From Corynebacterium sp. CNJ-954 (GTDB lineage: Bacteria > Actinomycetota > Actinomycetes > Mycobacteriales > Mycobacteriaceae): a DNA stretch of 64,000 bases. A model generated the notes under the pieces. The model saw only the letters and a list, made by a program, of their open reading frames with translations, was not told where the DNA came from and ran no database searches. This document shows, one piece after another, positions 55,640-64,000 of the stretch. The translations under genes were made by a program, and so were the position numbers. The stretch is from NCBI RefSeq assembly GCF_001942345.1, contig NZ_MKKI01000033.1:186001-250000 (forward strand). The letters run 5' to 3'. Within the stretch, counting starts at the first letter, position 1, and every line of letters begins with the position of its first letter.

Positions 55640-56185
55640 CTGCATGGACCTTACTTTTATTCGTTGATTTTGGAAGTGGTTTTGCGGAGGATCGTGGGTC
55701 CTGCCAAGGCGGCGGGGCAACAATGTCTGCTTGTAGTAGCTTCTTAAACTTCTCGTGCGGCGTGTAGCTTCTCGGCACTCCACGTGGGATGTTGTTGAAC
55801 ATCGCCGCACCCCGGTCTACCTTCATCTGATCAATTCACAACGCGGTACCCCTGTCTCAGAACTCCCGCGCCTCCCGGTAGATCGATTCCTTGGTATCGT
55901 GTTGGATGGAGCTGTCGGAATCAGCGAGGAACACACCCAGGCCTGACTCTTTGGTCGGTCGTGCGTGCTGGGCCATCTGAAGTATCCCGACCCCAGGTCA
56001 ACGTCGTGGGCGGCCCCCGGTCAGCCTGGATCCCAGTCTATCGACCGTGACGCTGAGCAGGTTGGCCAACCTGTCGGAATCTCTGCCCAGGTCCAACGTG
56101 TTTGTGATCATGAAGCGGCCGGTACGCTCAGCCAAGGGCCGCGTCAGCGGTCTTGCTGTTTTGCCGATGGTCAGGTCTCCCGTTG
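55640..56185 (-). pseudogene. IS30-family transposase remnant
   Basis: No intact gene follows lanT. On the minus strand several frames together give GDLTIGKTARPLTRPLAERTG, then LTGGRP, QMAQHARPTKESGLGVFLAD, and finally NIPRGVPRSYTPHEKFKKLL, matching the order of blocks in the IS30 integrase core and C-terminus. The N-terminal half is missing; its place is taken by the left end of the second IS110 copy, which seems to have inserted into this element. Confidence 0.55.
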
Positions 56186-56199
56186 CCTTGATGGTGTCC

Positions 56200-56440
56200 C
56201 CGTATCCTCGGGGGCAGGTCACTGGCCTCGGTATGGCTGATTCGCCCTGTTGTTCTACATCATGATCCGGGGGTGTTGCCGCCGAGGTACCAGGACACAC
56301 GCTGACGGCTAATAGGGACGCGGCTCACCGCTCTTCAGGGGCGGTGAAGCCTCTTTGTAACGTGGGTGCCCGCACCGAGTGTCCGACCACCACCAGTGAT
56401 CTTCCACCACAACCACACACCAACCTCCCCCAAGGAGGGG
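56200..56440 (+). ncRNA. IS110 5' non-coding end, bridge-RNA candidate (right copy)
   Basis: Same region as in the left copy. Differences from it include ACACACGCTGACGG for ACACACGTAGACGG (56297 on) and GAAGCCTC for GAAGTCTC; otherwise the 200 bases before the ATG are unchanged. Confidence 0.48.
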
Positions 56441-57683
56441 ATGATCATGGAAGACACCACCTACGACGTCTACCTCGGACTCGACGTCGGCAAAACTGCC
56501 CACGACGGCTGCGCACTGATCACCGACGGGACGAAGGTCGACGACAAGGCCCTGCTCCAGGACGAAGACAGCCTGAGCGCCGTCTTCGACGAACTCAAGA
56601 CCTACGACAGTGTGCTGTTGATCGTCGATCAGCGAAGGCACCATCGGCGCCCTGCCCATCGCCGTAGCCAGGGCCTGCGACTGCGGCGTGGCCTATCTGC
56701 CTGGCCTGGCGATGCGTAAGGCCGGCGACCTGTATGCCGGCCAGGCGAGAACAGATCCGCGGGATGCGTTCATCATCGCTTGCCCCCGCCCCCAACATGC
56801 CTCATGCGCTGCTTGCGGTGGACCGCAACGCCGAAGTGTTTTCCGCACTGAAGATGCTGTCCGGCCTGGATGATGACATCGCCTGGGACTTCCACCCGCA
56901 CGATCAACCGGCTAGGCAGCATCCTGGTGCAAATCTACCCGCTACTGGAACGCGTCTTCGCCGGTGACATCGTCCAACGAGCCAACGTGGGTGCACCTGC
57001 TGATCCATTACGCCAGGCCGACGAGGATGGAGCGCTCCGGCAAGAAATGCGTACTGACCTGGTCGAGGAACCACTCCAAGAAGGACCCCGAAGCCCTGGT
57101 CGACAGCATCTTCACCGCGCTGGCGGCACAGACGGTCACTGCGCGCGGCACCGCCGCAGTCGAAGTGGCGATTGAAGATGTTGGCGACCAACATCAAGTC
57201 GTTGAAGGCCCAGCGTGACTCGATCGCCGGGCAGGTCGAGGAGATGCTTGATGACTTCCCTCTTTCCCGGAGCCAGTTGCAGACTTGATGTCGATGCCGG
57301 GTGTAGGCATCAAGACCGCCGCGAACATCCTCCTGGCTGTCGGTGACTGTTCCGACTTCCCCGACGCCGCCCACCGGGACCCCTACGCCGGTATCGCACC
57401 GGTGACCAGACGGTCCGGCACGTCGATCAGAGGTGAGTTTCCCGCCCGATCCGGCAACAAACGGTTGAAGAATGCCCTGTTCAGATCCGCCTGGATCGCG
57501 TCGAACTGTCACGAGGCGTCCCGGTCGTACTACGCCAAGAAACGGGTCGAGGGTAAGCGTCACAATGCGGCGGTGATGTGTCTGGCCCGCCGCAGGTGCA
57601 ACGTCATCTTCGTGATGCTCACCCGTGGCGAATTCTTCCGTGAGCTGCCACCCCGAGCTGCCCCGGAGGCTGCTGCAGCCTAG
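56441..57683 (+). pseudogene. IS110-family transposase, multiply frameshifted
   Basis: It begins like the left copy (VYLGLDVGKTAHDGCAL) but changes frame after VLLIVDQ (56632), again around 56780 and 56885, and in the middle (56970-57290). It then recovers for the C-terminal domain from 57285: MSMPGVGIKTAANILLAVG, GIAPVTRRSGTSIRGEFPAR and the natural C-terminus ending at 57683. It cannot make an active protein, so any movement of this copy would need transposase in trans. Confidence 0.82.
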
Positions 57684-57845
57684 ACCACTGAACTGAACCC
57701 CCTGCTATCCCGGAGGCGTCGCAGGCTCCGGAAACGCCCGGACCCGACGTCTACGCCACCCTGTTTGAAGACAGACCACTGAAGTCCGGGCACCAGGTCG
57801 AGGAAAACACGGCGCAGGGGTTGACAATCTAGATAGGGACACCCC

Positions 57846-58185
57846 GTTTCCCGGGCTTTGCCCTCCCGGCAACCTCGGCAGGCCGGGTGTGGACCTCCCG
57901 CATCCCCACGATCGGGCTGTGCCTTGGCTGGCGTTTGCCTAAAGGTGTATCAGTTCCCGTGCTGGCCGTCGTGATGTACCTGCTCACGGACGGGGACGTG
58001 CTCCCGATGGATGCAGGATATCTGGCCGGCTACTTCGCACTGACTATGTCTTCTTCCGTCGGCACCGGAAGAAACGGCTCAAGCGGGGTGTGCGCGGAGA
58101 GAAGGACGAGTTCTCGTTGTTGCGAGCGGCGGGGTACATTTCTCTGGACGTTATTTTTCAGAGACTTAAGGATGTTCGGTTCCCC
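57846..58185 (+). other. Gene remnant region right of IS110
   Basis: This 340-bp stretch is high-GC again. A plus-strand frame 57887-58189 includes VPVLAVVMYLLTDGDVLPM and YLAGYFALTMSS, then loses sense; the adjoining frame 58040-58180 reads RHRKKRLKRGVRGEKDEFSLL. It looks like the broken end of a gene split by insertion or deletion. No family is recognised. Confidence 0.3.
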
Positions 58186-58950
58186 ATGATCCGTCGCTTT
58201 GCCAAGCCCCTGTCCCTCGCCGTGCTGCCGTTGGCAGTTTCCGGTGCCCTCGTGTCGTGCAGTTCGGACGACTCAGATGCTGGTGGGGAGGACACAGCTT
58301 CCCAGGAGGCACTGCAGAACCCGCCGGCATCTGATGCTCCGGCTGACCTGATCCTGGATGATGCAAGTACTCCGGACGGGTACACCTTTGAACCCGCGGG
58401 GTCGGAAGGCGACGAGGATCTCAGCGAACTCTTCGGCGGAGAAATGGAGGACAGTGGTGATATCGTCACTCCGCCCCAGTGCGAGCCGTTGGCGGTCGAC
58501 CTCGGCTTGGTCCTCCAGTGGTCGATGGAACCAGCAGACGCGACGGCGGTCGCGTCCTTTGTGCAGGATCAAGATGACGAGTCCGGCGTATTCGTGCGGG
58601 TGACCACGGGGACGCCGGAGGGCGGCATGCCTGATGTTGCCGGGTGCGGGGAGTTCTCCAGTGAGTCGAACAGTGAATTCGGTTCCATGTCGAAGTCATT
58701 TCAGGCGACTCCGGTGGATGTCAGCGTCGACGGCGTTGATGACCTGGCCGCTGCCGACATCACGGTGACGGGACTGCTTCTGGACGGTGAGGACGTCGGC
58801 GCCGAGGCGGTAGGCCAGACAGCCCGCTACATCACTGGCGCTCTCGGAGACCGCACGTTCAATTTCCTCGTGGTCGGGCAGGTCGATGATGAGGTCGTGG
58901 AGCAGCTGGCTGCGGATCAGGTCGCGCGGATGAACAGCGTCGCAGCATAG
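58186..58950 (+). CDS. Corynebacterial-type lipoprotein of unknown function
   Basis: The 254-residue protein starts at ATG 58186, with a signal peptide (IRRFAKPLSLAVLPLAVSG) and lipobox ALVSC, then an acidic Ser/Asp-rich linker. The mature domain has two conserved-looking Cys residues (TPPQCEPLAV and VAGCGEF) that may pair, and a final helix VEQLAADQVARMNSV. It resembles DUF5642-like lipoproteins of mycobacteria and corynebacteria. GTTCGGTTCCCC upstream gives no strong ribosome site. The role is unknown. Confidence 0.68.
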   Translation: MIRRFAKPLSLAVLPLAVSGALVSCSSDDSDAGGEDTASQEALQNPPASDAPADLILDDASTPDGYTFEPAGSEGDEDLSELFGGEMEDSGDIVTPPQCEPLAVDLGLVLQWSMEPADATAVASFVQDQDDESGVFVRVTTGTPEGGMPDVAGCGEFSSESNSEFGSMSKSFQATPVDVSVDGVDDLAAADITVTGLLLDGEDVGAEAVGQTARYITGALGDRTFNFLVVGQVDDEVVEQLAADQVARMNSVAA

Positions 58951-59085
58951 CGATAGGCTATATTTCCTGAGCTCCTGTTTCGAGGAAAGTTACTCTCATG
59001 TCGACTCATTCCATGGTGTGGACGACCGTATCTGCCGCCACTATGATCGAGATTATGGCCTTGCCCGCAAATCGTGGACAGGTAA

Positions 59086-59976
59086 CTAAGCTGCCTCGGG
59101 TACCTCAGCAGCAGGTTTGTTGAACAGATTCATTTCGAACTCCACCGGTGGCATGTACCCCAGCGACGAGTGCAGCCGTCGTCGGTTGTATACCACCTCA
59201 ATCCACCGGGCGACAGCCTGGCATGCCTCAGCCCGGGTCGGCCAGGTGTACCGGTCGTAGAATTCGGTTTTCAACGTGGCCCACACACTTTCGGCCATCG
59301 CATTGTCCCAACACACCCCGGTCCTGCCCATTGACTGCAGTACGTGCAGGTCCTGGCACACTCGGTGCATCTGTTCGCTGGTGAACTGGCACCCACGATC
59401 AGCGTGGAACACCACATCATCGGGCAGCTCACCGCGTAGCGTGTGGGCCATGCGCAGGGCCCGTTCCACCAGGTCGGTGTGCATGTGGGTGTCCATCGCC
59501 CAGCCGATGATCCGCCGGGAATGCCCGTCGGTGACCGCCGCCAGATACACCCAGCCTTCACCGGTGCGAAGGTAGGTGATGTCGGAAATCCAGCATCGGT
59601 CGAGCCCACCCCGGTCCCAGGCCCGTTGTGCCCGGTCGGGGATCGTGTGGGCCTCGACACCAGGCAGCGTGGTCACCGGGGAGAACTTCTTGGGGCTAAT
59701 GCCCTCCAAGCCCTGGCGCAGCATCGACTTCGCCACGGTCTTGCGGTCAACGGTCATCCCTTCACGGGCGAGCTGGGCGTGCACCCTGGGAGCGCCGTAG
59801 ACCTCGTCGGATTCGGTGAACACCGTCCGGACCTTCGCGTCGAGGTCGTCGCGCTCACGGCGTCTGGGCGATGGTTCTCTCGCTTGTCTGGCCGCCCAGG
59901 CGTAGAACCCAGACCGAGACACTCCCAGCAGGCGGGCCATACGGGTGACCTCGTAGTTCGCCTTCTCCTGCGCCAT
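59086..59976 (-). CDS. IS3-family transposase OrfB (integrase core)
   Basis: The 296-residue protein has the HTH_21-like start YEVTRMARLLGVSRSGFYAW and the rve DDE core: RCWISDITYLRTGEGWVYLA (first Asp), DDVVFHADRGCQFTS (second Asp) and NAMAESVWATLKTEFYDR (Glu). A YNRRRLHSSLGYMPPVEFE tail closes the family signature. All catalytic residues are present. Its ATG overlaps the orfA stop; normally it is made as an OrfAB fusion by -1 frameshifting. Confidence 0.93.
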   Translation of the reverse strand: MAQEKANYEVTRMARLLGVSRSGFYAWAARQAREPSPRRRERDDLDAKVRTVFTESDEVYGAPRVHAQLAREGMTVDRKTVAKSMLRQGLEGISPKKFSPVTTLPGVEAHTIPDRAQRAWDRGGLDRCWISDITYLRTGEGWVYLAAVTDGHSRRIIGWAMDTHMHTDLVERALRMAHTLRGELPDDVVFHADRGCQFTSEQMHRVCQDLHVLQSMGRTGVCWDNAMAESVWATLKTEFYDRYTWPTRAEACQAVARWIEVVYNRRRLHSSLGYMPPVEFEMNLFNKPAAEVPEAA

Positions 59977-60305
59977 CAGTTCGAACCGTTCGTCGGTGGC
60001 TGCTTGGCAGCGAAGAAGGCTGCTGCTTTTCCCAGGAACTCGTTGTCCTTCTTCATGTCGGCGAGTTCGCGGCGTAGTGCCTTGAGCTCGGCGCGTTCAT
60101 CCAAGGTCAGTTCCCCGGTCGGTTCACCGGCGTCTTTGGCGCGTTCGGCGGCGACCCACTTTCCCAATGTCTGGGCACCGACGTTGAGCTCGCGGGCGAC
60201 CTCGGCGATGGTGCGTCCGGTGTCGATGACCAGGCGGGCGGCTTCGTGCTTGTACTCGGGGCTGAAGTTTCGCCGTGGTCGCTTGCCCGGGGTCTTGTCG
60301 GTCAT
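59976..60305 (-). CDS. IS3-family transposase OrfA
   Basis: The 109-residue protein has the HTH_Tnp_1 domain (RNFSPEYKHEAARLVID, TIAEVARELNVGAQTLGKWV) and a leucine-zipper-like helix (LTLDERAELKALRRELADMK KDNEFL) for dimerisation. A GGGAAAAG run near the end of the gene, before AAAFFAAKQ, is a possible slippage site for the OrfAB fusion. It overlaps orfB by TGATG. Confidence 0.92.
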   Translation of the reverse strand: MTDKTPGKRPRRNFSPEYKHEAARLVIDTGRTIAEVARELNVGAQTLGKWVAAERAKDAGEPTGELTLDERAELKALRRELADMKKDNEFLGKAAAFFAAKQPPTNGSN

Positions 60306-60612
60306 GGTGAATCCTCTCGTGCGGGACAGATCCCGCTAAATCGGATGTCCACTCAACGAGGGTAGGGCCAATTATTGATGGGGGTGTCTTGTTGCTCGCT
60401 GAGACTCCCGAGATGACAACTACACCCCGCTGGCGTGGGCGTCCGGGCGCTGCCAGGCGGGGCAACGACCGTCCAGCCGCCCACTAGGTCGCAGGTCCAT
60501 ATCGCCCGCTTGTGACGCTCGCTCGGTCCGAGAAGGTGATGCAAGCGTTTCAGTTCCTTCCCCCCGGGCAGTTTTGCCTCACTTCGCCCGCTTCACCCTA
60601 TACGATCGATTC

Positions 60613-63600
60613 ATGACTTCCGACGAGCGCGTCCAGCAAACGGCGACGGTTCCGGAACTCTGGGCGCAGCCCGTCAAGATCGCTGGGAACGAGGTCCGAC
60701 AGCTCCTAGTGCCAGCGATGACCGCTGCGGTGCAGGACAGCCATTCGGACGCCGACGACACATCCGACGGGCGCAGGGTCACGGGAGTGTATGGCTCCTG
60801 GCCAGTGGTTAGCGGATCACTCGAAAGGGTTAGAGACGGCGCTGTGCTCCTGCTGACCGAACACGCGCAGGAGCTGGTCTGGAGCGGTTCGGCAGGCTTA
60901 ACGGAACCCGAGGAGCTTCTGGAATCGTGGAGGGGCGCATTTCACTTCGGCGATCCAGACGGGGAGGGCGCGCTTCGCAGCCCACAGGTCGGCGCGGTGC
61001 ACGCAGCGGTCGGCCACTTTCTGTCTAGCAACGATGAGCCCGGTTTGATCGTCATGCCAACGGGCACTGGCAAGACCGAGTCTATGCTCGCGATCGCCGT
61101 TCACGAGCGTGTGGCTCATCTGCTGGTGCTGGTTCCGACTGCGGCCCTGCGCCAGCAGATCGCGACGAAGTTCCTGACCCTGGGGATCTTGCAGCGCGAG
61201 GGCATCGTCAACCCTCTGGCCCTGCGCCCGGCAGTCGCCGAGCTTGCACGCGGCATCAGCAGCGTGGAGGACGCCCGCGCGCTCCTGGCTGCCGCCCAGG
61301 TGGTCGTCGCAACCCCGGATTCGCTGCGCGCGTGTTCCGCAGAGGCCAAGGAAGTGCTCCTAGAAGGCTGTAGCCACCTATTCGTGGACGAGGCTCACCA
61401 CGCTCCTGCGGCAACGTGGCAGGCAGCGATCTCCCACTTTCCTGGCCGCCGCGTGCTGCTGTTCACCGCTACGCCCCATCGGCGCGACAAGCAGGACCTG
61501 CGTGGACGACAGATCTACCGGTACTCGCTCGCGGCTGCTCAAAGGGACGGGTACTACCGCGAGATCGCTTACTCCGCCATCGTCAGTCTCAACGACGCGG
61601 AACGGCTCATCGCGACGGCAGCTGTCGAACGACTCCGACGCGACCGGCGAAGCGGGTTCGACCACCTAATCATGGCGCGCGTCGGCTCGGTGGCACGGAC
61701 GGCGCAAATACTGCCGCTCTACGAGCAGATCGCCCCCGACTTCGCGCCGGTCGTGATCCATAGTCAGCTCGGGGTGAAGCCCAAGCGCGCCGCGCTCGAA
61801 GCTCTACGTTCACGAACCAGCCGCATCATCGTTTGCGTCGACATGCTCGGCGAAGGCTTCGACATGCCGCAACTGAAGATCGCCGCTCTGCACGACTCGC
61901 GCAAGAGCCTCAGCCCACTCATCCAACTGGTCGGTCGATTCACCCGCACCGCACAGGACAGCGACCTCGGGACCGCGTCGGTGTTTGCCGCCCGCGACGC
62001 GCAGAGCGCGATGTCGCCGCTGAGCGACCTGTACCGCGAGGACGCGGATTGGAACGCGATCATGCGGGACGAAAGTGAGCGCTTGACCATCGAGGCGGAG
62101 CGGACCGCCGAGTTCGACCGGTCCTTCCGAGCTGCCGGAGAGGCGCTGCCGACATCGACGCTGCGCCCGACGGTCAGCGCGATCGCCTTCTTAGCTTCGT
62201 CGAACTCGTGGGACCCGGCTGCGGGCCCAAGCGTGTTCGAGGCCGCCAATTCCGAAGTTTCCGCGCTTACCGTAGGGCACGAGGGAAATGTGGCCTGGTT
62301 CGTGGTGTCGAGGCTGGACACGGTGCCGTGGTCGTCATCGGCGCAGATGGAGGACGCGACCCACGAACTGGTAGTCATGCGCTTCGACCCTAAGCGCCGA
62401 CTGTTATTCATTCATGGTTCGGAAAAGTCCAGCAAATTCGAGGATCTCGCCGAGGCGGTGCTTCAGGGGCCGGGCGAACTGCTCCACGAAGCGGTCGCAT
62501 TCCGGGTCTTGAGCGGTCTGGGCTACCCGGTCCCGACTAATGTCGGGCTGGTCGACCTCATTGACGGCGATAACCGCTTCAGCATGCACACCGGCGGGGA
62601 CGTGAGCGCAGGCCTGCGCGTCCAGAACACCGGGACGAAGTCGCAGACACACATCGCACTAAAGGGCTTCGCCAACGGCGAACGAACGGTGATCAGCGCG
62701 GCCCGGTCCGGGCGGATCTGGAGCCCGCGGGCTGCCCGCAGTGTGCAGGAGTGGGTCCAGTGGTGCGACGAGCAGGGTGACAAGCTCTTGGACGCCAGCA
62801 TCAATGTCGCCGAGGTCATTAGCGGCTTCGTCGTTCCGGAGCCGCTAAGGAAGATTCCGGAGGAGATGTTGCTCGCGGTGGAGTGGCCCGCGCTGGTGTA
62901 CGAGAGCCTGACGGCGCTGCCCGACATCGAGCGTCAAGGCGCGTGTATTCGCTGCTTGAGCTGGACTTAGTCGCGCTCCCCTTGGCCCCGGGAGAGTTGA
63001 AACGTCTCGCGCTGGTGCATCAGTCCGCGGACCAGAACCAGCATTGGCAGTTGGAGTACACGCTCAGCACCCGGGACCGGAGCCTACAAGTCACCGCAGA
63101 CCAGGTCGATGCCACCGTTCTGACGGCTCGGGGCGACGAAGCGCCCTTTGCGCGTTGGCTGACCGATCACCCGCCGACCCTGGTCCTTGCCGGGGATGTG
63201 CTCGTCCTAGACGGCCGGCAGGTGCTGCGCGCGAAAGACACGCCCGCGTTCGACCGCGAACACCTTGTCGCGCTGGATTGGCCGGGCGTGAACCTGAAGG
63301 TTGAGTCGCAGGGTAAGGACAAGCGCGCGGACTCGATCCAGTACCTCGCCGCCCGGGAACTGCGAACGACACGGCAATTCGATGTGCTGCTTGATGACGA
63401 CGGGAAAGGTGAGGTTGCGGATCTGGTCGGGCTCCGCGTCAACGAGGGCCGTCTGATCGTGACACTGGTGCACTGCAAGTACGCGGCTGGTGATGGCCCG
63501 GGCGCGCGCGTGGCCGACTTGTACGAGGTATGCGGGCAGGCGGTCCGGAGCATCCGGCGACGTAAGCGCATCGCCGTGATGCTCGAACTGCTGTCGAAGC

Positions 63601-63836
63601 GCGTGGGCGACAAGCTGGAGCGAGGGTTCCAACCGTTCGAGGTCGGAGACGCCGCTGCGCTCGTGCGCGTGTGCGAGCAGGCTGGCCAGCTCCGGCCGCA
63701 GTTTGATGTCATCATTGCCCAGCCTGGCCTGGCGAAGTCCAAGGTTCGCGATGACCAGCTACCAGTACTCGCCGGAGTCGCCAGCTACCTGCAGCACACA
63801 GCCGGCGCGTCGCTGACCGTGCTCGTCTCGGAGTGA
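60613..63836 (+). pseudogene. Superfamily 2 helicase with C-terminal nuclease-like part, frameshifted
   Basis: The first frame (from ATG 60613 to 62970) has MPTGTGKTES (Walker A, Lys154), VDEAHH (Asp259), LLFTATPHRRD (motif III), CVDMLGEGFDMPQ (motif V) and IQLVGRFTR (motif VI). It ends abnormally in GACIRCLSWT. The next frame, from about 62943 to 63836, continues with VYSLLELDLVALPL and ends in a part with GEVADLVGLRV and VTLVHCKYA, which resembles a PD-(D/E)xK nuclease core. One missing base near 62935-62945 explains the split. Such fusions are found in phage-defence islands. No partner gene is visible. Confidence 0.65.
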
Positions 63837-63896
63837 GCAAGCCTCGGGCGCAAGGTCCAAGCTGGTTCAGGTAACGAGGCCGACCACGAAGGCCTG

Positions 63897-64000
63897 ATGC
63901 TAACTATACGAACGGAGGTCGCGCACGCTGCGGCGTCGCCTGCGCTCGAACAGGAGATATCCGTGGCGGCAACCCACGTCCGCTTTCGGTGCAACGCTCT
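63897..64000 (+). CDS. Possible start of a further gene (3' partial)
   Basis: From ATG 63897 a frame is open to the window edge (34 codons, MLTIRTEVAHAAASPALEQE and on). It may be the next gene of the helicase operon, but no ribosome site is clear and nothing is recognisable in so short a stretch. Confidence 0.25.
   Translation, partial: MLTIRTEVAHAAASPALEQEISVAATHVRFRCNA

Larger units (their letters stand above)
56179..57845 (+). mobile_element. IS110-family element, right copy
   Basis: It is aligned with the left copy from CCGTTGCCTTGAT to GGGACACCCC and is in the same orientation. The 5' non-coding part is nearly identical to that of the left copy, with only a few differences from 56223 to 56440. 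The transposase gene is badly decayed. The two copies delimit an 11.9-kb segment (45966-57845) that has the shape of a composite element. Confidence 0.78.
59074..60352 (-). mobile_element. IS3-family insertion sequence, apparently intact
   Basis: Imperfect terminal inverted repeats begin GTGGACAGGTAACTAAGC at 59074 and, reading inward from the other end at 60352, GTGGACATCCGATTTAGC. They enclose overlapping orfA and orfB. Both genes are undamaged, so this is the only element in the window that looks fully capable of moving. No clear target-site duplication was seen. Confidence 0.8.

Noticed and set aside
55579..55767. Small gene after lanT as a further immunity peptide
   Set aside because: It overlaps the lanT end without a ribosome site, and the same DNA is better explained as an IS30 remnant on the other strand.
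1..64000. CRISPR arrays, tRNA or rRNA genes
   Set aside because: No regularly spaced repeats and no tRNA-like or rRNA-like segments were recognised on either strand by eye.

Overview
The window looks like the chromosome of a high-GC actinobacterium, most likely Corynebacterium or a close relative. Supporting this are GTG starts, dense 1- to 4-nt gene overlaps, a WXG100-like protein next to a DUF1023 hydrolase, two DtxR-type iron boxes, a HAIR (HspR) operator in front of clpB, and a glycine riboswitch in front of gcvP-gcvT-gcvH. No rRNA, tRNA or CRISPR array was recognised.

Region 1 (1-41.4 kb) is an ordinary high-GC backbone. It holds a LysR-type fragment, exonuclease III, an SDR, an LLM flavin oxidoreductase with a perfect 8-bp-arm operator, a flavin monooxygenase, a DUF1023/WXG100-like pair, a SulP anion transporter and a nitrilase-family amidase. 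A siderophore uptake operon follows (fused permease, lipoprotein, broken ATPase) with an AraC regulator and a flavohaemoglobin-like protein. Then come clpB, a DUF559-like protein between two related long hairpins, a decayed SWIM/SNF2 locus, and a second siderophore-binding lipoprotein coupled to a broken erythromycin-esterase-like gene. The rest of the region has an ABC-2 exporter with a two-component system, a rhodanese without its cysteine, an EIIA domain protein, an MFS/TetR pair, the glycine cleavage operon, pyrE, a YhhN-family protein, a TrmH-family methyltransferase and a PadR/HAAS pair.

Region 2 (42.2-60.4 kb) is accessory DNA. Its left part is a graveyard of ISL3, IS3, IS256 and IS6 fragments. 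Two directly repeated IS110-family elements (about 45.97-47.62 and 56.18-57.85 kb) bracket an AT-rich island. The island encodes a class II lanthipeptide system: a small membrane protein, an ABC exporter pair (probable immunity), two different precursor peptides, a LanM split by an apparent 1-nt deletion exactly between its dehydratase and cyclase domains, and a peptidase-containing LanT. The first core peptide resembles beta peptides of two-component lantibiotics; the second is unusually cysteine-rich. This is the most interesting system in the window. An IS30 remnant, a lipoprotein gene and an apparently intact IS3-family element follow.

Region 3 (60.6-64.0 kb) encodes a large superfamily 2 helicase whose C-terminal, nuclease-like part is in another frame (another apparent 1-nt deletion). 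It resembles helicase-nuclease proteins of defence islands.

Several otherwise well-conserved genes are broken by single-base deletions or in-frame TAA codons. These may be real decay or uncorrected base calls. This ambiguity matters most for deciding whether the lanthipeptide synthetase is functional.
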